Below are positions 53,217 to 62,500 of a stretch of DNA of 64,000 nt, one piece after another (the first letter of the stretch is position 1; each line of letters starts with the position of its first letter). This DNA is from Aporhodopirellula aestuarii (GTDB lineage: Bacteria; Planctomycetota; Planctomycetia; Pirellulales; Pirellulaceae). The notes under the pieces were generated by a model. That model was not told where the DNA came from. It saw only the letters and a list, made by a program, of their open reading frames with translations, and did no database searches. The DNA is taken from assembly GCF_023701485.1 (NCBI RefSeq), contig NZ_JAMQBK010000062.1:1-64000 (forward strand), read 5' to 3'. Position numbers and translations under genes: made by a program.

Positions 53217-53363
53217 GTGAAAACTTCCTGCGCTCGTTCGGGGATAAGAAATTGTGTCGTAAAAGCGTCGAGTGAGAGTATAACCAGGAGCACTCGCTAT
53301 TGTCGACTAAATCATGTTTTTGGAGCTTTTGCGGGCATTTCACACGCCTTTCGTGAGGGTGCG

Positions 53364-53385
53364 CGGGACCTTAACGGTCCCGTTT
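53364..53385. terminator. hairpin in kinase/coiled-coil intergenic region
   Basis: CGGGACC (53364-53370), loop TTAAC, GGTCCCG (53376-53382) and TTT. It lies 78-99 bp beyond the stop of the minus-strand histidine kinase. The short T-run is on the plus strand, so termination strength on the minus strand is doubtful. Confidence 0.3.
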
Positions 53386-53462
53386 GACGCTTCGTCTCGG
53401 TGTCTCCGGCGGTGGATCGCAGTTGCGACAGGTGGCCCGCGAAGCGGCCTTTCTTTGCCACC

Positions 53463-54587
53463 CTATTCGGCGTTGATTGGAGGCTCGGGCGCTGGCACCG
53501 GCGGCTCGGACATCAGCCGGGCTTCGGTGAGCGTGATGTCGAATCGAGTTCCTCGGGTCGGTTGCGAGGCGGCGTCGGTTGTTTCCGGATCTGCGGAGAC
53601 GTCGGCGTCACCGATGTTGATTCGTCCACCTAAAGCGTGGGTGACGTTCCGGACGAGGTACAGGCCCAGGCCGGTGCCGGGTTTGCTGCGTTCGAGTTCG
53701 TTGCCGAGTCGAACGAATCGTCCGAACACCTTTCGTCTCAGGTTCGCGGGGATGCCGGCGCCGTTATCACAGACCGAAACGGTGACCTCGCCGGCTTTGT
53801 CGGTTTGCATCCGAGCGGTCACCCGGACGTGGGGCGGGGTACCACCGTACTTGATTGCGTTGTCGATGAGATTTCGAAACAAGATTTCAACCTGGACAGC
53901 TGGAGCATGCAGCACGATGTCTGGGCAGTCGATGCAGACGGTTTCGGCCGGCATCTTGTGACGCACGCACGCGGCGGAACTGACGTTGGAAAGCAGCTTG
54001 GACAGTTGGAAGTCTGTCGCCTCCTCAGGTTCGGTGCCCCGTTCGACCCGGGCGGCATCGAGCAGGTGGTTAATCAGCGAGTCGAGCCGTTCGACATCGT
54101 CGAGCATGATTTTGTGGAATTCCTGTTGTTGTTCGGCGTTGACCGTGTGCCGCGACATCGTTTGCAGGTAGAGCTTCAGCGACGCGATCGGGCTCTTGAG
54201 TTCGTGGGTCACTGCATCGATGAAGTTGGATTGGCGACGGTTCAGGTTGAATGCTTTGACGCTCAGGGTCAGGTACGCGATCACACCGGCGAGCACGGCG
54301 ATCAGCAACACCGATCCGGCGAGCAGCATCACCCAGAACAGTTCAGGCGAGGCTTGCCCACGCAACAGCCCCCACAACGTGCCGGTCACCCACACCGCAC
54401 TGAGGATGACGACCAGGACAATGAGCACGACACCCAACGTGATGGGGGCGCGGAGCGTGATGGGGCGGACGAGCGGTTTGGGGCGTGTTTTTGTCAACTT
54501 GGGAGGTTTCTCGTCGTTTGGGCGTGTCTTTTGCACCTGGGAATCGCTGCCTACAGGTGTGCGGTCGGACGGATTTGGCGTGGACAT
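53463..54587 (-). CDS. membrane sensor histidine kinase
   Basis: 374 residues. A basic, proline-rich cytoplasmic N-terminus (~50 residues) precedes two TM helices (ITLGVVLIVLVVILSAVWVTG and ELFWVMLLAGSVLLIAVLAGV) with only a short loop between them, so no large sensor domain. HisKA follows with the phospho-His in VTHELKSPIASLKL, then the HATPase with NLIDNAIKYGG, DNGAGIP and GTGLGLYLV. No response regulator gene is adjacent, so it is an orphan kinase. It is divergent to the operon starting at 54794 (206 bp), which it may or may not control. Confidence 0.9.
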   Translation of the reverse strand: MSTPNPSDRTPVGSDSQVQKTRPNDEKPPKLTKTRPKPLVRPITLRAPITLGVVLIVLVVILSAVWVTGTLWGLLRGQASPELFWVMLLAGSVLLIAVLAGVIAYLTLSVKAFNLNRRQSNFIDAVTHELKSPIASLKLYLQTMSRHTVNAEQQQEFHKIMLDDVERLDSLINHLLDAARVERGTEPEEATDFQLSKLLSNVSSAACVRHKMPAETVCIDCPDIVLHAPAVQVEILFRNLIDNAIKYGGTPPHVRVTARMQTDKAGEVTVSVCDNGAGIPANLRRKVFGRFVRLGNELERSKPGTGLGLYLVRNVTHALGGRINIGDADVSADPETTDAASQPTRGTRFDITLTEARLMSEPPVPAPEPPINAE

Positions 54588-54793
54588 TTAAAAATCAGGC
54601 CTGCGAACCTTGTTGCCGCTGAAGCGTCGATCGGCGGCCGGGCCGATCTGTCCCGCCCGATGAACTCGGGGCAAGGTCAGAAAGCAAGGATAATACGAGA
54701 AAATTTCCGTTCTCGCCGATGACGTGGGCTTCCTGTTCAGCAATAATAACTCTACCCGGCGAAAGAGCCGGTTCGTGTTAACGGAGGTTCAAA

Positions 54794-55240
54794 ATGCGCG
54801 CTCAAGCCCCCCAACGACAATTTTCCGAAAGGGTATTACGCCAGGTCCGTTCGGATAGTGGCCGGGCCCTCGTTCGCGCGAACTTCTGTCTCGAGAGCAG
54901 CGAGATCATCAACCTGCGATGTGTTGATGACCGATGCGAAACCGATCGTCAATTCGGAAACCAGCTTTGGTACTTTGAAGGTATCGGTGTTGACGAAACA
55001 CGCAACCGCCAAAACATCCATGGCGTCGTCGAATACTCGGTTCAGTACGGCCTGCAAGAGTTGGTCGAAGATGGTGTGTTTGATACCGCGGCGGAGCGCG
55101 AGCGTTTTCGCAGTCTCTACAACCGCGAAGTCAACGAGCCGTCATGGCGGCAGCCTGCCCACCGCTTATTGCTCGCCGGTGTGATTGCCATGACCGCGGC
55201 AATGTTGTTGTATCTGATGCTGCGGAACTTGCTGGCGTGA
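54794..55240 (+). CDS. small membrane-anchored hypothetical protein
   Basis: 148 residues. A good Shine-Dalgarno (GGAGG at 54783-54787) stands 6 bases before the ATG. The N-terminal 110 residues are soluble (LRCVDDRCETDRQFGNQLWYF region) and a single C-terminal TM helix follows (LLLAGVIAMTAAMLLYLML), as in tail-anchored proteins. Family not recognised. Its stop overlaps the GTG of an ABC ATPase by 4 bp, so it heads the ABC operon and may be a partner of the transporter. Confidence 0.7.
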   Translation: MRAQAPQRQFSERVLRQVRSDSGRALVRANFCLESSEIINLRCVDDRCETDRQFGNQLWYFEGIGVDETRNRQNIHGVVEYSVQYGLQELVEDGVFDTAAERERFRSLYNREVNEPSWRQPAHRLLLAGVIAMTAAMLLYLMLRNLLA

Positions 55241-56286
55241 GCCGATCAGAGGCTTCCAGCAGCAGTATCATTTCCGTTGACGCGCTCGAGAAAACCTATC
55301 GGGGTGGCAGTTTTTTTCGGCGGGGAGACGTTCATGCACTTCGCGGCGTCTCGTTGCATGCCGAGCGGGGCCAAGTCTTCGGGTTGCTCGGGCCAAATGG
55401 CGCGGGCAAGACAACGCTCATCAAAATTCTGCTCGGTGTGATCCGTAGTACCGGTGGACGTGCGTCTCTGTTTGGGTTGCCTGCGGGATCGACGGAAGCA
55501 CGCAGTCGGGTGGGCTATCTGCCTGAGTCGTTGCGCGTCGACCGGCATCACACGGCTCGATCGGCGCTGCGTTTTTACGGCAAACTCAGTCGATTGGATT
55601 CGCAGACGATCACGCGTCGCAGCGACGAACTGCTGGCCGTGGTGGGTTTGGAAGGTCGAGACCGCGAAAGCGTGAAGCGATTCAGCAAAGGGATGTTGCA
55701 GCGACTCGGTCTCGCCCAAGCGTTGATGCACGACCCCGATTTGTTGATCCTCGACGAACCCACCGACGGACTCGACCCGGTCGGAAGGACGGAGGTCCGG
55801 CGGGTGATCGAGCGATTACGCGACGCGGGGAAAACGATTTTCCTCAACAGTCATATCTTGCACGAGGTCGAGTTGGTTTGTTCGCACCTCGCGATCATGG
55901 CCGGTGGAAACGTTTTGGCGACTGGACCGATTGCCGAGATGGGTGGCCGGTCAGCAGCGGAGAACGAATCCATCGCGATTGAAATTGAGTTTGAACTTCC
56001 GCATGCCGATGGTGACGCGATTTCGAACGAAGACGTGCTGTCGCAGTTGCTCGCTCCAGCCATTTCGGGTTCGGTCCAATGGCTCAGCGAACCGATCGAT
56101 CTGGAGTGCTCGCGTTCACGATACGCGTGTCGGTTGTTGTGTCATGAACAGGCTGCACTCGATGAGATTGTCGATCGGGTGCGAGGCACAGGTGGCTCGT
56201 TGATCCGTTTGCTTCCCCATCGCCAATCGCTCGAAGAGACGTTCATGAGATTGATGGAATCACAAGTTTACGTGGCGGCGCCATGA
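55237..56286 (+). CDS. ABC transporter ATP-binding protein
   Basis: About 349 residues from GTG 55237, which overlaps the upstream stop (GTGA). Earlier in-frame ATG would run through the preceding gene. Walker A GPNGAGKTT, Q-loop region VGYLPES, signature FSKGMLQRLGLAQAL (degenerate LSGGQ), Walker B LLILDEPTDGLD and H-loop LNSHIL are all present. The pattern is that of CcmA/NatA-type ATPases. A ~100-residue C-terminal extension follows. It pairs with the permease whose ATG overlaps its stop by 4 bp. Substrate unknown. Confidence 0.93.
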   Translation: MSRSEASSSSIISVDALEKTYRGGSFFRRGDVHALRGVSLHAERGQVFGLLGPNGAGKTTLIKILLGVIRSTGGRASLFGLPAGSTEARSRVGYLPESLRVDRHHTARSALRFYGKLSRLDSQTITRRSDELLAVVGLEGRDRESVKRFSKGMLQRLGLAQALMHDPDLLILDEPTDGLDPVGRTEVRRVIERLRDAGKTIFLNSHILHEVELVCSHLAIMAGGNVLATGPIAEMGGRSAAENESIAIEIEFELPHADGDAISNEDVLSQLLAPAISGSVQWLSEPIDLECSRSRYACRLLCHEQAALDEIVDRVRGTGGSLIRLLPHRQSLEETFMRLMESQVYVAAP

Positions 56287-58934
56287 GGCCCTATCTGGCG
56301 ATCATTTCCGATTCATTTCATTCCGCACTCGCGTCGCGAGTTTTGTGGGCTGCGTTCTTGGCGATTTGGGTGTTGTTGGCCTCGCTCGCCCCGATCGGAA
56401 TCAAAGAAGACTACACGACGTCATTTCGATGGTTCGATGTCTACAACGGCACGCGGATGAAGGCATTGCTCGCTCAGGGCATTGTCGATCCAAAGTCACA
56501 AGATAAGGCGATCGGACGAATCGCGAAGGCGATGCCCGAAGAGATGCAGCGGCAGTTGCGGCGTGTCGGGGAAGGCGACGAAGTTCGGATTCGTTTGACG
56601 TTATTGACCCACGCTCTCAACGATCTCATCGAGTCGGATGCAAACCGCGGCAACCAATCGGTTGCGGACACGGCAGACGCCGATTCCGACGAAGCGACGC
56701 AATCGGATTGGTATGACTCGGAAGCGTGGAAGGATACGGTTCGGTTGCGTGAATTGCGTGAGTTGGATGAAACACCTGATGACGAGCTTTCGGATTCGCT
56801 GCTGCGACGACGCAGTCGATTGCGTCTCGAAGCGGCACTGCCGGGTGTGTTCGAATCGCGGAGTTCGCGATCCGTCTTGCTGACTTACGCGGGGCTCGAG
56901 TTTCCGACGGATTTTCAGATCGATCGGGTGCAATTCGAAACGCTGTTCAATCAATTCGTGATCCCGATTCTCGTGAATTGGTTACTCGGTTTGGTGCTGG
57001 TTTTCTTGGGAGTGTTGGTTACCGCGTCGATCGTGCCGGACATGTTGCAAACCGGTTCGTTGCACTTGTTATTGAGTAAACCGATTTCGCGGAGTGCGTT
57101 GTTGGTGGCGAAGTTCATTGGCGGATGTGCCTTTGTGCTGTTATGCGTGACGCAGTTGGTGTTCGGGTTGTATCTGATCGCGGCGTTTCGATTGGGCGTT
57201 TGGAACACGCGGATTTTGTGGTGCATTCCCGTCGCGGTGGTGATCTTTGCGGTCTTCTACAGCGTCTCGGTATTGGCCGGGTTGAAGTGGCGATCGGCAA
57301 TCATTTCGATCGCTGCGGCCGGAGCGTTGGCGGCGGTGTGCGTGGTGGTCGGGGTGATTGGTGGTGTCGTTGATGCTCGCGTCGTGGCGCCCGACCGGAT
57401 CGTCGGCATGACGACGGCGGGAGACGATTTGTTTGCGGTGACCGGCGGCAGCGGGTTGGTGCAGATGGATACGTCCGAAGAAGTTTGGAGTCCGCTGATC
57501 GAAGGTGAAGCGGGATCGAATGATCGCGTATTGCAACCGACAACTCTTGATGCGGATCATGTGATGACGGCACGGATTCGCAACGGGCGTTTCAACCCGT
57601 TCGGGTCGGGATCACTCGACCTGATCGTGCTTTCTCGCGGTGACGATTGGAGCCCGCAACCGAGTTTGCGCTTGCCCACCGCGACGGAACGGTTGGTCTC
57701 AATCGATCGCGATGCGGTGGTTGCGATCAACACGGCTGACCTGCTGATCACGAGTCGGGATTCGATCCTCGATGCGATTGGCGAAGAAGCGTCCGAGGAT
57801 GCGACAGGCGAAGAGTCCGGTTCCGATGACGGGACAGCGGATTCGACGGCGAAAAGTGTTCCGCGGATCGACAATTCCGTTGGTGCGTGGTTGAAAGCCT
57901 TGGTTACGATGCAGGGTGGCGCTACGGAATCATTTGTCTCAATCCTTCCGCGTGACGTCGTCATGAGCCCGCCGACGCGGGTTTCCAGAATCCGCGGAGA
58001 ACGTGCCTTGATCCTCTTGACCGGAGATCGGATGCAACGCATCGAACCGGTTGGGAACGACATGATGAGTACTTGGGAAACCTCGACGCGTGCGAACTTG
58101 CAACGGGAGTCGGATCGCGCGTCTCATGTGATCGCCTCGTCATCGCGATGGGTGGTGGTGGCTCGCGGCGATCTGCCGTTGAAAATTTATGATGCGGTGA
58201 CGTTGCAGTTCGCCGGGCAATGGGATCGCGATGCGAAGCGATCGTTTGTTTCGGGAACGCCGTTAGAGCTGATCGCGATTTCAGAAAATTGCTTTTTACT
58301 GCGAACGTCGTCAGGTCATTGTGACGTCATAGAGGTTGTGAGGGGCGATGAACAACTGAGTACTCTCGTTTCGACAACCTCGCAAGAATTATCTGACGCG
58401 ACGGCGGATGATGACGTCCAAAACGCGGGAGCTGATTCCAATCTGTCTGATCAGGCGATGACAATTCGAACGCTCGAACGATTGCCCGTGGACGAGATCG
58501 AATCGGTGCATTGGCGACCGGACGTCTCGGTGTCGAGCGGAGGTCGGTTGTATGTCGCTCATGACGTCGATCGGTTGACGGTGTTCTCGATGTCCGTCAC
58601 GCCGCGGGATGAACAGTCGATTTCCGTTGGTGCAAATTTCAGTGACATCGAAATTTCGAAGCTGAGATCGGTTTCACCGGTGGGATCGGTGTGGCGTTGG
58701 GTTGATCGATATGTGGTAGGTGGGCTTGAGTTGTTCACGCCGCAGGTGTTGCAATTGGGCGATACGACCGCCGCGATGGTGTCCGGCAATGATTCGTTGG
58801 TAATCGGGGCCGGCGAGTCGGGGGCGGCGGAAGTCATTCGGTATCAGATTTTGTGGCCGTTGGTGAGTTGCGGCATTTTTATCGCGGTGATCTTGTTGAT
58901 CAGTTGTATGTACTTTTCTCGCAGTGATTATTAG
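56283..58934 (+). CDS. ABC permease with large extracytoplasmic domain
   Basis: 883 residues. One N-terminal TM helix (~17-37), a soluble acidic stretch (~40-215), a cluster of TM helices (~218-360, including LVNWLLGLVLVFLGVLVTASIV), then ~480 residues without hydrophobic segments (~370-850), and a final TM helix (FIAVILLISCMY). The ABC-2 type permease core is recognisable by position and by the LQTGSLHLLLSKPISRSALLVAKF segment. The inserted soluble part has repeated short beta-like segments and could be a propeller or sensor domain outside the membrane. Overlaps the ATPase stop by ATGA. Probable role: export or membrane remodelling; substrate unknown. Confidence 0.82.
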   Translation: MRPYLAIISDSFHSALASRVLWAAFLAIWVLLASLAPIGIKEDYTTSFRWFDVYNGTRMKALLAQGIVDPKSQDKAIGRIAKAMPEEMQRQLRRVGEGDEVRIRLTLLTHALNDLIESDANRGNQSVADTADADSDEATQSDWYDSEAWKDTVRLRELRELDETPDDELSDSLLRRRSRLRLEAALPGVFESRSSRSVLLTYAGLEFPTDFQIDRVQFETLFNQFVIPILVNWLLGLVLVFLGVLVTASIVPDMLQTGSLHLLLSKPISRSALLVAKFIGGCAFVLLCVTQLVFGLYLIAAFRLGVWNTRILWCIPVAVVIFAVFYSVSVLAGLKWRSAIISIAAAGALAAVCVVVGVIGGVVDARVVAPDRIVGMTTAGDDLFAVTGGSGLVQMDTSEEVWSPLIEGEAGSNDRVLQPTTLDADHVMTARIRNGRFNPFGSGSLDLIVLSRGDDWSPQPSLRLPTATERLVSIDRDAVVAINTADLLITSRDSILDAIGEEASEDATGEESGSDDGTADSTAKSVPRIDNSVGAWLKALVTMQGGATESFVSILPRDVVMSPPTRVSRIRGERALILLTGDRMQRIEPVGNDMMSTWETSTRANLQRESDRASHVIASSSRWVVVARGDLPLKIYDAVTLQFAGQWDRDAKRSFVSGTPLELIAISENCFLLRTSSGHCDVIEVVRGDEQLSTLVSTTSQELSDATADDDVQNAGADSNLSDQAMTIRTLERLPVDEIESVHWRPDVSVSSGGRLYVAHDVDRLTVFSMSVTPRDEQSISVGANFSDIEISKLRSVSPVGSVWRWVDRYVVGGLELFTPQVLQLGDTTAAMVSGNDSLVIGAGESGAAEVIRYQILWPLVSCGIFIAVILLISCMYFSRSDY

Positions 58935-59053
58935 GTAGAAATCAAAATCGGTGTCGCCGCGGCCCGGTGCCGAGTTCCTCGTGGCTCGTTGCAAGCCGCG
59001 TTTGTCTTCGATCGGCTGTTCCCATTTGATGTTCCTTGCTTTGTTATTTTGAC

Positions 59054-59530
59054 GTGTCTGAACCTACCACTACGAATTCGAAAGAAGTTGAGTCTGCATC
59101 GTCGTCCGAGCGTCGGCGGTTGGATCGCAAGGTGCATCCTTCGGCGGTCGATTGGTGGTTGGCGGTCCTGTTAGGGTTCCCGGTGGTTGCGGCTGTCGTC
59201 TTGGCGGGGTACTTGATCGCCATCGGTCGGCCGGGCGACGCGTCGGTCATGTTTCTGACGGGGGCGGGGATCTTGGGCATCACGGCCATTTTTACGGTGC
59301 CATGCCGCTACACGTTGCTTACTGATACCCTGTCGATCCGATGTGGTGTGATCTGTTACCAGGTTCCCTACAACACCATTCGCGAGGTGCGGATGTCGTC
59401 GACACTGCGGAGCGGTCCGGCGTTGTCGCTGCGGCGCGTCGTCATCCAGACGGACCGCCGTGAGCACATCCTATCGCCCGTGGATCGCGAACGGTTTATC
59501 AAACAGCTCAACCAGAGAATCTCGGCCTGA
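59054..59530 (+). CDS. PH-like domain membrane protein
   Basis: About 158 residues from GTG 59054; TTG at 59036 is an alternative and no in-frame ATG is available. Two TM helices (AVLLGFPVVAAVVLAGYLI; VMFLTGAGILGITAIF) are followed by a bacterial PH-like (YdbT/DUF304-type) domain with YTLLTDTLSIRCGVICYQVPYNTI and ILSPVDRERFIKQL. Such domains occur in small membrane proteins of unknown job. It lies 120 bp after the ABC permease and 40 bp before hrpA. Confidence 0.75.
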   Translation: MSEPTTTNSKEVESASSSERRRLDRKVHPSAVDWWLAVLLGFPVVAAVVLAGYLIAIGRPGDASVMFLTGAGILGITAIFTVPCRYTLLTDTLSIRCGVICYQVPYNTIREVRMSSTLRSGPALSLRRVVIQTDRREHILSPVDRERFIKQLNQRISA

Positions 59531-59572
59531 CCGCTGAACAGAATCATTTCTACCAACGCCGACTAAAACGTT

Positions 59573-62500
59573 TTGAACCAGAAACCCGCGAGCCCCAACC
59601 TGACCTCACCGCCGCCGAGCGTTCAGGCATCGCCGCCCTCATCCGACGAGCACCTCGACCTCGATGACGTGACTTTAACACGTGCTGATCGGGCGCGATT
59701 GAAGCGGCAAAAGTCTCGCCTCCGCCGCGGCCCAGAATCTTCTGCCGGTCAAGCCGAAGAGCAATTTGCCGCCCGGGTATCGGCGGCGGCTGCCCGCGCC
59801 GAGGCTCGGCAAACTGCGGAAGTCAAACTCGAATTCCCCGCGGAGCTGCCAATCTCGGAGCACCGCGTGAACATTGTTTCTCTGCTCCGCGAGAATCAGG
59901 TCATCGTCGTTTGCGGTGAGACGGGGAGTGGTAAGAGTACGCAGCTTCCTAAAATGTGCGTCGAAGCCGGGTTTGGCCGAGATGGGATGATCGGGCACAC
60001 GCAGCCTCGACGTCTGGCGGCGCGAAGTATCGCGGCGCGACTCGCTGAAGAGACCGGGACGATCCTCGGCAACGAGATCGGCTACCAAGTTCGGTTTGGT
60101 GACAAGACGAGTGATCGGACGCTGATCAAGCTGATGACTGACGGGATCTTGCTGGCCGAAACCGGTTCGGATCCTGACTTGCTCGCATACGACGTGATCA
60201 TCATTGACGAGGCGCACGAACGATCGCTGAACATTGATTTTCTGTTGGGACTGCTGCGTCGGATCATGGATCGGCGTCCCGAACTGCGGATCATCATCAC
60301 ATCGGCCACGATCGATGCCGAGCGGTTTGCGGAACACTTCGGCAAACCCGACTCGGAAACTGGGGAGATTATCCCCGCCCCCATTTTGCAAGTCGAAGGG
60401 CGTGGTTATCCCGTCGAGCTGCGTTATTTTCCGTGGGAGGATGTGAACTCGGGTGCATCGCGTGGCTACGATTTGTCGATGCATGTCACCGCGGCGATCG
60501 ATTTGCTGCGGCGCGACGGATCAGGCGATACGCTCGTGTTTCTGCCGACGGAACGTGACATCCGCGAGGTGTCGCATGTTGTCGCCGGCCACTTTAAGCG
60601 CGCCGGGCTTGAGAATCGTGTTGAGTTGTTACCGCTTTATGCAAGATTGCCCCAGTCCGCTCAGCAGGCGATCTTCCATCCCACCGGTGGCAAGCAGCGG
60701 ATCATTTTTGCGACCAACGTCGCGGAGTCGTCGTTGACGGTTCCCGGGATTCGGTACGTGATTGATTCGGGAACGGCGCGGATCAGCCGATACAGTGTTC
60801 GCAGCAAGGTTCAGCGGTTGCCGGTCGAACCGGTCAGCCGCGCGAGTGCGAATCAACGCAGCGGTCGATGTGGTCGGATCGGTCCGGGCATTGCCGTGCG
60901 ATTGTACGACGTCGAGGATTTTGAGAGTCGCGATGCGTTCACAACGCCCGAGATCCGGCGAACCAATCTGGCGAGCGTGGTGTTGCAGAGCAAGGTCCTG
61001 CGGCTCGGACGGCTCGAGGATTTCCCGCTAATCGATCCGCCCCGCGTCGACGCGATTCGCGAGGGATTTCGAACGTTGGCGGAACTCGGGGCCGTCGATG
61101 CCGATGGTGAGTTGACCGAGATCGGTTGGCAGCTCGGGCGCATGCCCGTTGATCCTCGCGTGGGCCGGATTCTGATTGCGGCCGAGCAGCACGGCGTGCT
61201 GCCTGAAGTGTTGCCGATCGCCGCTGCGATGGAGATCCCGGATCCTCGAGATCGTCCGCCGGACAAGCGTGCGGCGGCGGATCAGGCCCACGCCCAATTT
61301 GCGGACCCCGAGAGCGACTTTTTGAATTTGCTTCGGATTTGGCGATTCTATGACGAGATGAGTTCGAAGTACGGACGTGGGAAGATGACTCGCGTCTTGC
61401 GACAGAATTTTCTGTCACCCAATCGGATGCGTGAGTGGTCCGACGTTTATCGTCAGCTCAAGGAGATGGCCGCGACCAATCTCGGAGCGCTAGATCCGGT
61501 GAACGATCGAGCCGTGCAAAAAGACAAACGCGAGAAGAATCGCCAGCGTGATTCACGAAAAGGCAGGCAGCGAGGACGCTTGCATATTGGGCCGATTCGG
61601 TACAGCGATACCGAACCGGCACATGGGGATGACATTGCTCCGATTGTCGACGAGGATCGCTATGCGCAGATTCATCAAGCGTTGTTGACCGGTTTGTTGT
61701 CGGGCGTGGCGATGGCTGGCGAAAAGAATGAATACACTGGAGCCGGTGGGCTGAAGTTGTTCTTGTGGCCGGGCAGTGGTGTGTTTGAGGCGAAGCCGAA
61801 GTGGATCGTCGCCGCAGAGTTGGTCGAAACCGCCAAACAATACGCGCGGACGGTTGCCAAAATTCAGCCATCGTGGATCGAAGCGGTCGGCGATCACATG
61901 TTGAAGTCATCTTTTAGCGATCCGCACTGGAGTCGTAAGGCGAGTGGTGCGTTTTGTTATCAGCGTCGATCGTTGTTCGGCCTTCCCGTCGTGCTCCGAC
62001 GCCGCGTTCCGTTGGCCCCGATTGATGCGATCGAAGCCCGTAATCTTTTGATCCGAAACGGATTGGTTGGAGGAGAACTGCCGACGACCGCGAAGTTCGT
62101 ACGGCACAACCGTGCATTACTCGAGTCGATCGAAAAGCTCGCTGCGAAGACACGCCGTCGTGATCTGGTCGTGGACGATTATGTGTTGCAAGCGTTCTAT
62201 CAATCGCGTTTACCAGATTGGGCGTGCGACCGCGCGAGACTCGAAAAGTTTGATCGTGCGTGTCAGGTTCCTGATTGGGCGGGCCGTTTGAAAGACGACG
62301 TCGATCTCGCCACTTGGTTGGCCGATCCGCCGAGCCCGTCGGTTGAAGATGAGGTGCCAGACGCTGCGCCGGGGGACAGCGAGGGGACGCCGTATCTACG
62401 TCCTGAAGATTTACTAGAGACAACCGCGTCGAAAATTGACAATGAAGATTTTCCTGATGAACTCGCCTCGGGAGCGACGCGTTTGCCGCTCGAGTATCAC

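Noticed and set aside
53434-53458. GC-rich hairpin followed by TTTCTTT on the plus strand
   Set aside because: No plus-strand gene ends upstream of it; it could not be assigned as a terminator.
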